From: Schauerella fraxinea
Lineage (GTDB): Bacteria > Pseudomonadota > Gammaproteobacteria > Burkholderiales > Burkholderiaceae_B
DNA length: 64,000 bases
Direction of reading: 5' to 3'
NCBI GenBank assembly: GCA_030849945.1
Contig: JAVDKK010000005.1
Span: 248,001 to 312,000, forward strand
Part shown: positions 35,827-45,029 of the stretch, one piece after another
Numbering within the stretch: the first letter of the stretch is position 1
How the letters are laid out: each line of letters starts with the position of its first letter
Notes under the pieces: model-generated
What the model saw: the letters and a program-made list of their open reading frames with translations, nothing else
Told to the model about the DNA's origin: nothing
Database searches by the model: none
Translations under genes and position numbers: made by a program

Positions 35827-35917
35827 GCTTCCTCCGTACACTTCGAAGCGGACAAACAGCACATCCGAAAAAAACGCCGCTTAAATGATGGCATTGATGA
35901 AACCTATTCTATGCCGA

Positions 35918-38131
35918 TCATGGCGCAACGCCAGCGATTTCAAAACTGACCCGGTCGTACCGCCCTTGCCGATCCATCACGGTCAATGCGTAGCGACCAT
36001 TCTGTCTTAACGACACTGTATACGATTGGCCGGCTTGCGTTTGCCCGACCACCTTGCCGTCCAGTATCCACCATAACGTATCGCGGCCGCCCTCAGCCTG
36101 AACGCTTACATCCACTTGCGCCAAGCCCGGTACGGGTCGCAGCCGCGAACCTTCGGATATGCCTACCAACCTCAGAGGCGCTTCGTTAGCCTCCGCGTAT
36201 CCTGCAAATGCGGGCGGAACCGTGCTATTCAAGGCCCAGGCCGCGCGAGGCGATGCACATACTTGACCGGCCACAACCCGTTGGCCGCCCGGCCAGCACA
36301 CCGTTGCGACCGAGACGCTCTCGGGCCGCACGCGCGCCTGCAAAGACCCTTCAGGCAACGCGGCCACGATGTCTTGCAACAACGGTGCGGCCACGTTGGC
36401 ACCGAAAAAACCGGGGTTGGGTGTGCCATCTGGCCGCCCTACCCACACGCCCAATGTCCATTTGTCCGTCACCCCGATGGCCCAGGCATCTCGAAAACCG
36501 AAGCTGGTACCGGTTTTCCAGGCGATGCGCCGGCCGGATGACGCGGCTGCATAAAACGGACGATCGGGATTACCCCCGCCTTCAAGAATGTCGCGCACGA
36601 TCCACGCCGCACCCGGACTCAGGATGCGCGATTCGCGCATCGGATCGTGCGGTGACAAACGCGGTGTGCCGGCGAGACCATCGCGCGCCAGGCCGCGATA
36701 CGCACCCACCAGCTCTTCCAACGTCGTGCCGCCGCCGCCCAAGATAAGGCTCAGGTTGGGTTGCGCCCCCGCGGGCATGCGCAGCGGCAAGCCGCCGGCC
36801 ATCAAGCGACCGGCGAAACGCGCGGGGCCCACACGATCGAGCAGATCGACGGCCGGCACGTTGAGCGAGCGCTGCAGCGCCTCGGCCACACTGATCGGCC
36901 CCGAAAACGAGGCCTGAAAGTTGCCGGGCGCATAGCCTTCGAACGACATCGGCACATCGAGCAAGAGGCTTTCAGAATGAATCAGACCATCTTCCAGGGC
37001 CATCGCATACAAGAACGGCTTGAGGGTGGAACCGGGCGATCTAACGGCGCGGACCATGTCCACATGCGCGGCGCGCGAATCGTCGCCAAAGTCGGCCGAA
37101 CCGGCATAGGCCTTGATCTCGAGCGTGTCGTTATCCATCACCAGCGCGGCCATCGAGACGTGCGGTGGCAAGGCGTCGATCCGATCGAGCAGCATGCGCT
37201 CCACCGTGAGTTGCGCATCCATATCGAGCGTGGACACGACCACATCCGGGCGCGTGGGATCGGCGCGCTTGCCCATCATGCGCAAACGCTGCGCTGCCAA
37301 AGGCGCCACAAAGCGGCCCCGCAATGGCGGACTGACGACATTTTCGATGCGCGCGTCGACCGCTTGCGCGTCGGTCCATTGACCCAGCTCGACCATGCGC
37401 GCGATCACCTTGTCGCGTGCGGCTTGCGCCAATTCGGGATGGCGATCGGGACGCAATCGCGACGGGGCTTGCGGCAAGGCCGTGAGCAATGCGGCCTCGG
37501 CGGGGCTTACATGCGCGATCGATTTGCCGAGCCACATCCGCGACCCCATTTCGGCACCCTCAACGATGCCGCCCATGGGTGCACGCGCCAGGTATAGGCC
37601 GAGGATCTCATCCTTGCTGAAATGCAGTTCGAGTTGCACGGCGCGCCACATCTGGCGCAGCTTGGTGGAGAGCGCGCGCGACGGCCGCGCGCCGAGATCG
37701 GGATCGACCAATCGGGCGACCTGCATCGTCAGCGTCGATCCGCCCGACACGATGCGGCCCGCCCCCACCCATTGCCCGGCCGCGCGCAGCAACGAGAGCG
37801 GGTTAATCCCGGGATGCCAGTAGTAGGCACGGTCTTCGTAGGTGAGGAGGGTTTGCAGGTAAAGCGGCGAGACGCTGTCCACGCCCACCGGATACCGCCA
37901 CACCCCGTCGCGCGACGGGTAGTTGCGTAGCGGCGTGCCGTCGGCGGCCACCACGACTACTGCCCCATCGGTATCGATGGCCGGCAGCGGATCCAGCGCA
38001 TCGGCGGTATAGAGGGCCGCCGTTACCGCCACAGCGATGGCCACGCCGACGGCGGCGCGTTTCAGCCACGCCCGTCTGCCGCTTCTGAGCGACAGACGGG
38101 TGCGATCATCGGGATTCGACACCGGCTTCAA
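35918..38131 (-). CDS. pbpC: Penicillin-binding protein 1C
   Basis: This is a bifunctional class A PBP, 737 residues, anchored by one TM (about residues 24-42). The glycosyltransferase domain has the catalytic Glu99 in YEDRAYYWHPG and SGGSTLTMQ (129-137). The transpeptidase has S368-T-L-K, S422-L-N and K539-T-G. A C-terminal BiPBP_C domain (about residues 650-737) ends the protein. The frame opens at a TTG with a weak ribosome-binding site, so a nearby downstream start is possible. It follows the alpha-2-macroglobulin gene by 38 bp, the conserved yfhM-pbpC pair. Confidence 0.93.
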   Translation of the reverse strand: MKPVSNPDDRTRLSLRSGRRAWLKRAAVGVAIAVAVTAALYTADALDPLPAIDTDGAVVVVAADGTPLRNYPSRDGVWRYPVGVDSVSPLYLQTLLTYEDRAYYWHPGINPLSLLRAAGQWVGAGRIVSGGSTLTMQVARLVDPDLGARPSRALSTKLRQMWRAVQLELHFSKDEILGLYLARAPMGGIVEGAEMGSRMWLGKSIAHVSPAEAALLTALPQAPSRLRPDRHPELAQAARDKVIARMVELGQWTDAQAVDARIENVVSPPLRGRFVAPLAAQRLRMMGKRADPTRPDVVVSTLDMDAQLTVERMLLDRIDALPPHVSMAALVMDNDTLEIKAYAGSADFGDDSRAAHVDMVRAVRSPGSTLKPFLYAMALEDGLIHSESLLLDVPMSFEGYAPGNFQASFSGPISVAEALQRSLNVPAVDLLDRVGPARFAGRLMAGGLPLRMPAGAQPNLSLILGGGGTTLEELVGAYRGLARDGLAGTPRLSPHDPMRESRILSPGAAWIVRDILEGGGNPDRPFYAAASSGRRIAWKTGTSFGFRDAWAIGVTDKWTLGVWVGRPDGTPNPGFFGANVAAPLLQDIVAALPEGSLQARVRPESVSVATVCWPGGQRVVAGQVCASPRAAWALNSTVPPAFAGYAEANEAPLRLVGISEGSRLRPVPGLAQVDVSVQAEGGRDTLWWILDGKVVGQTQAGQSYTVSLRQNGRYALTVMDRQGRYDRVSFEIAGVAP

Positions 38132-38169
38132 CGAACGTCAACACGCGCACGCAACGGCCATGCGCGAAC

Positions 38170-41100
38170 TTAGCGCGCGGCGCGTGCGGTGCGGTCGCGG
38201 ATTTCGACCGGACGCCACGCGTCGCCCACACCGCGCAATTCGGGGCGATACATGTCTTCGGCTTCTACTGCGGGCACTGAGTAACGGCCCGGTGTGACCA
38301 CGCGCAGCATGTAGAACACATCCACTTCACCGCGGCCCAATTCGATGGCCGCGACATAGCGGTCGTCGCGGAATTCGCGGTGCTTGATGCGCGCGTCGCT
38401 GAAGGTTTCGGCCACACGCTTGCCACCGATCGTCCAGTCGGCCATATCCGGACTTTGCGACAGATTCATGTTGTCGATCTCCATGCCGGCCGGTACACGA
38501 TCCACCACCAGGGCGTTGGGCATGGCGGTGCGCGCCTGCGCGTTCACGCGCACGACGAGGATATCGCCGGTGGTGAGCGCGCCGCCGTTCCACGGCGTGC
38601 CATTCGGCAGATACCACGTGCGCTTGAGCTGGATCACATCGCGGCGCGGTGCGGGCGCCGTGGTCGGCACACCGGACACATCGAGCTCGGCGAACACAGG
38701 CTCGCTACCGGTGTTGACCAGTTGCAAGGTGCTCAGATCTTCCGGCTTGAGGGTCAACGTGCGATCGGTACGGCTTTCGACAATCTGCTGTCCGCTACCC
38801 GATGCGATCGTCAACGCCCATGCCTTGCCTTCGCCGCCGGCGGCACGGGCCGCCATCACCAAGGCAAGTTGCTCCTGCGTCGACAGATATTGACGCCGGC
38901 CAACGCGATCCGAGAGATCGGTGAGCCACACTTCGCGGCGCGCTTCGAGCAATTTGTATTGCACGGCCAACGCATACGACAGCGCCAGATCGCGGGTATT
39001 GGAACCGTAGTCGCCCAGCCAATCTTCTCCACTGTAGCTATTGCCATTGCGCGGGATACCGTAGTTGCGCGCTTCGGCCATCGTGGCGGCTTGCTGCGAA
39101 CGCGGCTCGTCGCCGAGCAGCTTGAACGCCGCGGCAAACTGCACCAACGGCAGCGGCGAACGCGCCCGCAATTGGTAATTGTCGAAGAGATTGCGCAAGG
39201 TGGACAACGGTGCCCGCTTATCGCGTGCCAACACCAGCGCGGCAGCCGCGTAGCTGGCGAAGCGGCGATGATCTTCACGCAAAACACTATCGTCGCCGCT
39301 GGACACGTTGCCGTTGATCATGGCCATTTGCAAACGTTGCGACCAGGTGCCAAACACATTGGGCGCCTGCTGCAATTGCTCGAGCAGCCAATCGCGCGAG
39401 CGCGACAGATCGCGTTCGGAGACGTCATAACCGCGGTCACGCGCATCCTGCATGAAGCCCACGGCATACGCCGTCAGCCACACATCGCGCGAACCCGCAT
39501 CGCCCCACAACGAATAGGCGCCGGCGGCGTTGCGCATGCCGGCCAAACGCTCGATCGCCCCGCGCACTTTGCTGGCACGCGCGGCATCGGTAAAGCCCTT
39601 GATGGCGTAACGCTCGGCGGTAGGTTCGTCGATCACCAACCACGGGAACGACGCGCTGATGGTTTGCTCGGTGCAGCCGTACGGATACGACAACAACTCG
39701 CGCACCTGGCGCGCCATATTGATCGGCGGTTTGGACGACACGGCGAGGCTGGAAGTGAGCGTGTCGGGATACAACCCGGCCAACACTTCCGGCGGCAGCG
39801 GCACCGATTCGCCGGGTCCGACGCGCATGCGGCGCACGACCCGCTGGGCGGCATACGCGGGTTGCACTTGCAGCACCGATTCGCGCACGATGTGAATCGG
39901 CTTCGGACCACCCGCGGCATCAACGGTGAGATGCACCAGTGCCAGGCCATTGGCGCCGAGCGTGGTGGCTTCGAAGCGCACGGTGGTGCGCTGCTTGTCC
40001 GCCAGCTTCACGGTACGCGTGCCGTCGGCGATGGCCAGCGGACTATCGGCGCGCAGCGTGACGGTGACCGTTTGCGCGGCGCCGCTCAGGTTGGTGAGAT
40101 CCAGCGCCACCGCAGCGCGGTCGCCCGGCGTAATGAAGCGCGGCGTGTTGAGCTCGGCCACGATCGGCGCGGCCACGACCATTTCAGCATCGGACGAACC
40201 GTAGCTGTCTTCGGTAAATGCCACGGCCATCAGGCGCAATGTGCCGTTGAAGTCGGGCAGATCGAGCGGAATGCGGGCACGCCCTTGCGCATCGAGTGCA
40301 ACGGGTCCCGAAAAAAGATCGACCAGCTTGACCTTCTTGGGCAGGCTGCGGCTATTGCCGCGCATGGCTGCATCACCGCCCCACTTCAGGCGGCCCAGCG
40401 TGCCATCCATTTTCTCGATAAGCTTGCCGTACATATCCAGCCAGTCGGCGGCATAACGGTGTTTACCGAAGAAGAAATCGAACGGATCGGGCGTGCGGTA
40501 TTGCGTAATATTGAGAATACCCACGTCAACGGCAGACAAGGTCACATGAGCGGTTTTGCCTGAGAGCCCGGGCACACTGATCGCAACCTCGGTGCGTTTC
40601 TCGGGCTCGACCTTAGCCGCGGCTTCGATCTTCACATCCAGACGGCGCGCGGCGTTATCCAGCGGCAAATGCGTAATGCCCACGGCACGCGCCGGAGTCA
40701 CGCGATCGCCTGCGCTACCCGGACGGAACACCACGGCGCTCACATACAGATCGGGACGCTTCCAGGCAGCATCGAGCGGAATCTCCACATCGGTGCCGGT
40801 GGCCTTGGCATCCACCCACTTCGACCACAGCAAGCGGTCGCTTTCGACGGTGATCAGCGCCTGGCCATCATGCGGCGGCGTGAAGTTGAGCGTGACCGAT
40901 TTGCCGGGCGTGGCCGGCAGGTTGGTCAACTTCATCTGCACGCGATCGGGGCGGTTGCCGACGGATTCAGCGTCTTGCGCGCCCCATCCGGCGTAAAAGC
41001 GATAGCGCGAGGTCAGACCGGTTTCGGGATCGCGCACTTCAAGACGGTAGCGACCGTAGCCCACCGGAATGGACAACGGCGTGCGTGCGTCCAGATCGAT

Positions 41101-43410
41101 GGTGCGGGAATCGAGCAGATCTTCGGTTTCCGTATAGCCACTATTCCAGCCGCGCTGATCATCGTAGCGCCAGTAATAGCGGCGCTCTTCGCGGAACATG
41201 CGCACTTGCGCGCCCTTGATCGGGGCGACAGTGCCATCGGTGCCCACGCGGATCAATTCGAACGCGGCGGCTGTGCCTTCGCGCGTGACGTTGCGATCGA
41301 AAAGCGGTCGCACACCGATCAACTTGTCGGCGGGCCAGAAGGTGCTTTCGATGGAGCGCACCACGGGGCGGCCACCGGATTCAAGCAAGCTGGCCGACAC
41401 ACGCACTTGCATCGGCGAATGCGCGTCGGTCAGGCCCGGATCGACGTCCAATTCGCCGGCGCCGGTATCGTCCAGCTCAGCTTCAGGCAAGTCGGCTGAC
41501 GTGCGGGTGTCATCGTCGGACACATCGCCGAAAATGAATCCCGGCCACGTATCGGGCAAGGCTTCCTTCTGGCGACGCACTTGATAACGCGCCAGCAAAC
41601 GGTTGCCGGCGGCCGGCGCGCCATACAGGTAGTCGCCCTGCACCGCGATGGTCAAGGTATCGCCGATCTTGGGCGTTTTGTCGGTTTGCGTGAGCGCGAG
41701 CTTCATGCGCTCGGGCAGGAACTCTTCAACCTGGAACGTCCACGAGGCATCGGGCGCACGCGCGCCGGGATCGACGCGCAACTCCAACGTCCAGGTGCCG
41801 GTTTGCGCATCGGCCGGCAGGCTGATTTCGCGTTGCACGTAGCCCGCGATTTTCTCTTGCGGCGACCACAACGACGTCTGCACCACACGGCCATCGGCGC
41901 GTTTGAGCGTGGCCGTAAGCGGCGCGGCAGGCATGATGCGGCCATCGGCATCGCGCGGCAAGATCGAGACGTTGAACTGCTCGCCCGGGCGATAGAGTGC
42001 GCGACCGGAATACACAAAGAGACTGGTGTTGCGCGAAGGGTGACCGCCGAGCGAATACTCGGACATGTCCAGCGCAGGTTCGCCCAGCGCAAGCACGGTG
42101 GTTTCCTTGCCACGCGAAGCGCGCACCAAACGCGCACGCTCGAAGTCGCCATCGAAACGCACATGTCCTTGCGCGTCGGTGGTGGCGTTGGCCAGCGATT
42201 TGGCATCGCCGTCGACGATCTCGACCCGCGCACCCGAAATGGGGCTACCCGTTTTGAGCGATACGGCAAAGGCTTCCAGGCCACCCTGATAGCGGCGGGT
42301 ATGCAAGCCGATGTCGGTCACGTAGAAGTACGTGACCTGATATTCGTAGCGAAAGCGTCCCGGCTGGCTCATCACGGCGATATAGATGCCAGGTTCCTGC
42401 AGTTCCTTGATGGTCTCGACCGGCAGGAAGGTGACGTGGCGCCGATTGGGCTTGTCGTCGGTAACGAAGCGGCCTTGATAGACGCTCGTTGTGAGCGTAT
42501 TCAGGCGATCGAGGTCCCAATTGCCGACCAGACCCTTGAGCGACGTGGTTCGATCGTCGTAGTCGCGGTAGTCCTCTTCGTCTTCTGCATCGGTGTCGTC
42601 TTCATCCGTTGCGCTTTGCGCGCCACTGGTCACGCCCAGTACTTTCTCGTACAAGGCAGGCGCTTTCTCGGGCGCGACACGCAAAAACTGCACATCGACT
42701 TCGGGCGTATTGACGGTGGTGATCGGCAAGCCGCCGTTCTGGCCTGCCGGCAGCACAACACCGCGGCTGGAGAAATAGAACGCCGGCGCCATGGCTTCGG
42801 TGGCTACCGCGCAGTACACGGGCGCCTTGAGCGTGACCTTCTCGGCCGCCGCCGGCAACGTGCCGCGCAATGAGATGGCGTAGCGGCGGTTGGGCGAGAC
42901 ATAAGGGAAGTAGACGGTGCGGGGATTGTCGCTCACCACCCAGCTGCCTTCGATGCGCTTGCCTTTTTCAGGCGACGCACCAGCCTTGATGCTGCCGTCA
43001 CGATCGGCATCGTCCGACTCGGGTTGGCCCAGATCGACCACTTCCAGGAAAGACGAGAGGTCGTTACGGCGATCCACCGGCTGCGTGAAGCTCACGGCCA
43101 GGGCCAGCGTGTCGTTGAATTGACGCGCCTGGCACTGCAAGGCGGCAAAGGGATCCGGGGTGCCTGCGGCGATGGTAGCGGCTGATGCGGGCGTGCCGCC
43201 ATTGGCCGCAGCGCCGGTACCCGTCGCCGGGACTGCCGGCGTTACGGTGCCGCGGGCGGCATCGCGCGGCCCATCCGCGGCGGACATCGCGGGCGCCGTG
43301 GGCGCATCGGTGCGATCTGTTTTTTTACCTGCAAGCCAACCGCCTACTCCTGCGACGGCCACGACAACAACGGCCGCGACCAGCAGCCCACCCGACTTGC
43401 GATTCAGCAC
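38170..43410 (-). CDS. yfhM: Bacterial alpha-2-macroglobulin (YfhM-like)
   Basis: This very large periplasmic protease trap has 1746 residues. The thioester motif C1246-T-E-Q is intact, in YGCTEQTIS, so it can covalently bind an attacking protease. An MG1/MG2-type N-terminal part and an A2M family core (SLPKKVKLVDLFSGPVALD) are recognisable. The N-terminus is a hydrophobic anchor (about residues 8-27) without a lipobox Cys, unlike the E. coli lipoprotein. An acidic DEDDTDAEDEEDYRD stretch lies near residue 275. The GTG start at 43410 follows GGAGAG. It pairs with pbpC for envelope defence and repair. Confidence 0.93.
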   Translation of the reverse strand: MLNRKSGGLLVAAVVVVAVAGVGGWLAGKKTDRTDAPTAPAMSAADGPRDAARGTVTPAVPATGTGAAANGGTPASAATIAAGTPDPFAALQCQARQFNDTLALAVSFTQPVDRRNDLSSFLEVVDLGQPESDDADRDGSIKAGASPEKGKRIEGSWVVSDNPRTVYFPYVSPNRRYAISLRGTLPAAAEKVTLKAPVYCAVATEAMAPAFYFSSRGVVLPAGQNGGLPITTVNTPEVDVQFLRVAPEKAPALYEKVLGVTSGAQSATDEDDTDAEDEEDYRDYDDRTTSLKGLVGNWDLDRLNTLTTSVYQGRFVTDDKPNRRHVTFLPVETIKELQEPGIYIAVMSQPGRFRYEYQVTYFYVTDIGLHTRRYQGGLEAFAVSLKTGSPISGARVEIVDGDAKSLANATTDAQGHVRFDGDFERARLVRASRGKETTVLALGEPALDMSEYSLGGHPSRNTSLFVYSGRALYRPGEQFNVSILPRDADGRIMPAAPLTATLKRADGRVVQTSLWSPQEKIAGYVQREISLPADAQTGTWTLELRVDPGARAPDASWTFQVEEFLPERMKLALTQTDKTPKIGDTLTIAVQGDYLYGAPAAGNRLLARYQVRRQKEALPDTWPGFIFGDVSDDDTRTSADLPEAELDDTGAGELDVDPGLTDAHSPMQVRVSASLLESGGRPVVRSIESTFWPADKLIGVRPLFDRNVTREGTAAAFELIRVGTDGTVAPIKGAQVRMFREERRYYWRYDDQRGWNSGYTETEDLLDSRTIDLDARTPLSIPVGYGRYRLEVRDPETGLTSRYRFYAGWGAQDAESVGNRPDRVQMKLTNLPATPGKSVTLNFTPPHDGQALITVESDRLLWSKWVDAKATGTDVEIPLDAAWKRPDLYVSAVVFRPGSAGDRVTPARAVGITHLPLDNAARRLDVKIEAAAKVEPEKRTEVAISVPGLSGKTAHVTLSAVDVGILNITQYRTPDPFDFFFGKHRYAADWLDMYGKLIEKMDGTLGRLKWGGDAAMRGNSRSLPKKVKLVDLFSGPVALDAQGRARIPLDLPDFNGTLRLMAVAFTEDSYGSSDAEMVVAAPIVAELNTPRFITPGDRAAVALDLTNLSGAAQTVTVTLRADSPLAIADGTRTVKLADKQRTTVRFEATTLGANGLALVHLTVDAAGGPKPIHIVRESVLQVQPAYAAQRVVRRMRVGPGESVPLPPEVLAGLYPDTLTSSLAVSSKPPINMARQVRELLSYPYGCTEQTISASFPWLVIDEPTAERYAIKGFTDAARASKVRGAIERLAGMRNAAGAYSLWGDAGSRDVWLTAYAVGFMQDARDRGYDVSERDLSRSRDWLLEQLQQAPNVFGTWSQRLQMAMINGNVSSGDDSVLREDHRRFASYAAAALVLARDKRAPLSTLRNLFDNYQLRARSPLPLVQFAAAFKLLGDEPRSQQAATMAEARNYGIPRNGNSYSGEDWLGDYGSNTRDLALSYALAVQYKLLEARREVWLTDLSDRVGRRQYLSTQEQLALVMAARAAGGEGKAWALTIASGSGQQIVESRTDRTLTLKPEDLSTLQLVNTGSEPVFAELDVSGVPTTAPAPRRDVIQLKRTWYLPNGTPWNGGALTTGDILVVRVNAQARTAMPNALVVDRVPAGMEIDNMNLSQSPDMADWTIGGKRVAETFSDARIKHREFRDDRYVAAIELGRGEVDVFYMLRVVTPGRYSVPAVEAEDMYRPELRGVGDAWRPVEIRDRTARAAR

Positions 43411-43521
43411 CTTGTGCTCTCCTCAAATGCAACCGGGTATCAGGCCGGCGCACGTTTCCCAACGGCCCGGCTTATGCCGGATCCGCAACTGACAAGTCGG
43501 TCATGCGGCTCCCCAGCCGCG

Positions 43522-43836
43522 TCAGACCGGCTCCATGATGCATTGCAACGGGTGCTGACGAGCGTGCGCGTACTGCGCGACCTGGGCGATACGCGTCGAC
43601 GCCAGATCGCGCGGATACACCCCACAGGTGCCCCGCCCATCGTGGTGGACGCGCAGCATGATGCGCGTCGCCTCTTCTTCATCCTTGCCGAAGAACTTCT
43701 TCAACACTTTGACGACGAACTCCATCGGTGTGTAGTCATCGTTCAAAAGCACGACCTGATACATAGGCGGTGGCGCCGTGCGCGCCGCCTCTTTTTCAAC
43801 GGTCAGGTCCTGCTGGTTGTCGACACTGGTATTCAT
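43522..43836 (-). CDS. clpS: ATP-dependent Clp protease adaptor ClpS
   Basis: This 104-residue adaptor delivers N-degron substrates to ClpAP. The signature YQVVLLNDDYTPMEFVV (about residues 26-42) is exact, including the Asn-Asp-Asp residues that bind the N-terminal amino acid. The C-terminal end contacts the ClpA N-domain. It lies 111 bp upstream of the alpha-2-macroglobulin gene in the same direction and diverges from the cold-shock gene. It is separated from clpA by two envelope genes, an unusual arrangement. Confidence 0.95.
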   Translation of the reverse strand: MNTSVDNQQDLTVEKEAARTAPPPMYQVVLLNDDYTPMEFVVKVLKKFFGKDEEEATRIMLRVHHDGRGTCGVYPRDLASTRIAQVAQYAHARQHPLQCIMEPV

Positions 43837-44082
43837 AGGGAGATTATTTTAAGGAATTGCCGCAAGATCGGTGGACCACTGCAACATTTTTACACTTGGG
43901 ATTCGGACTTTCCATACTTGACGCACGAAATAAAACGAGCGCATGATCGGTCGACTCTTTGTTTCATTTGGATTGCGCTCACTCGAGCCTCGGGGAAACA
44001 CGGAAAAAATCAGGGCGGAATGTGTCGGGAGAGGACGAAAACCGCTTTGCCTACAGGTTCAGATTCATAAGAGGCAGTTCGC

Positions 44083-44325
44083 ATGTCAGACACGCCCGAA
44101 ACCCAATCAGGGGACAATCCCAAATCGACCGGCACGGTCAAATGGTTCAACGACGCGAAAGGCTTTGGCTTCATCACCCCGGATGACGGTGGGGAAGACT
44201 TGTTTGCGCATTTTTCGTCGATCCAGATGAACGGCTTCAAAACCTTGAAAGAAGGCCAGAAGGTCGCTTTCGAGATTATCCAAGGCCCCAAGGGCAAGCA
44301 AGCCCTGAATATTACGGCGGCTTGA
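44083..44325 (+). CDS. Cold-shock-domain protein (CspA/CspD family)
   Basis: This 80-residue single-stranded nucleic-acid binding protein has RNP1 KGFGFI and RNP2 LFAHFS in a complete cold-shock domain. An extra N-terminal tail of about 14 polar residues precedes TGTVKWFN. The ATG follows an AAGAGG-like site. It is divergent from clpS with a 246-bp gap that probably holds both promoters. It is too similar to all Csp paralogues to name precisely. Confidence 0.93.
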   Translation: MSDTPETQSGDNPKSTGTVKWFNDAKGFGFITPDDGGEDLFAHFSSIQMNGFKTLKEGQKVAFEIIQGPKGKQALNITAA

Positions 44326-44344
44326 CGGCTTTTGGGCCGTTTTG
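44325..44344 (+). terminator. Weak hairpin after the cold-shock gene
   Basis: ACGGC and GCCGT form a 5-bp stem with a 6-nt loop, followed by TTTTGCTTT. The stem begins at the last base of the stop codon. It is short, so partial readthrough into the DUF192 gene is possible. Confidence 0.5.
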
Positions 44345-44425
44345 CTTTCGACACGGCCCTCACCGCGCGTTTGGGCCGTGGTGTATTCTGCCGATCCAAA
44401 TCATTCACCAGGGGTCACCGCAGTG

Positions 44426-44878
44426 ATGCGCCGACTTGAGTTTCTTCGCCCGATCGCCCTGGCCGCCTTGGCCGCCCTGTCGATTGCGAGCCCGTCCGCT
44501 GCGCACGCCGAGCCGCCGGTACTCCCAATTACCGAGTTATCGGCCGGGATCCACGTGATCCGCGCCGAAGTGGCCAACACGCCCGACAAGCGCAGCACCG
44601 GACTGATGTTCCGCCAGGCGCTCGCGCCCAACCACGGCATGTTATTCGTTTTCGACGAGCCCGATCGACAGTGTTTCTGGATGCGCAACACACTGCTGCC
44701 CTTGTCGATCGCCTTCATCGAGGATGACGGCACCATCGTCAATATCGAAAATATGGCGCCTCAGACCGAAGATGCCCACTGCTCGCGCAAAGCCGTGCGC
44801 TACGCGCTGGAAATGGACCAAGGTTGGTTCGCCGCCCGCGGAATCACGCATAACCAGAAAGTGGAAGGGTTGCCGTAA
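44426..44878 (+). CDS. Exported DUF192-family protein
   Basis: This 150-residue protein has a signal peptide (about residues 1-27, ending AHA-E) and a complete DUF192 domain. The motif FVFDEPDRQCFWMRNTLLPL (about residues 75-94) is diagnostic. The function of the family is unknown. Starts are GTG 44423 or ATG 44426; upstream frame is noncoding. It follows the cold-shock gene by 100 bp and is closed by a strong bidirectional terminator. Confidence 0.85.
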   Translation: MRRLEFLRPIALAALAALSIASPSAAHAEPPVLPITELSAGIHVIRAEVANTPDKRSTGLMFRQALAPNHGMLFVFDEPDRQCFWMRNTLLPLSIAFIEDDGTIVNIENMAPQTEDAHCSRKAVRYALEMDQGWFAARGITHNQKVEGLP

Positions 44879-44894
44879 GCGGCTCGTATCGCTC

Positions 44895-44936
44895 ACAAAA
44901 AACCGCGCCGGTTCAGCACCAGCGCGGTTTTTTTTA
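44895..44936. terminator. Bidirectional intrinsic terminator
   Basis: AACCGCGC and GCGCGGTT form an 8-bp stem with A-run before and T8 after. It lies between the convergent DUF192 and thiolase genes and has suitable U-tracts on both strands. Confidence 0.85.
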
Positions 44937-45029
44937 GGAATCAGAGAAGGCGCCGGCGCGACTTGGCTCCAGCAGCGGACGACTCATCCACTGGTGCCGC
45001 GTTCGGTTTCAGCGCCGCTCTTCTTAACC

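Noticed and set aside
38380..40563. 727-codon plus-strand frame
   Set aside because: It lies opposite the C-terminal half of the alpha-2-macroglobulin, which has an intact thioester motif, so it is a reading-frame shadow.
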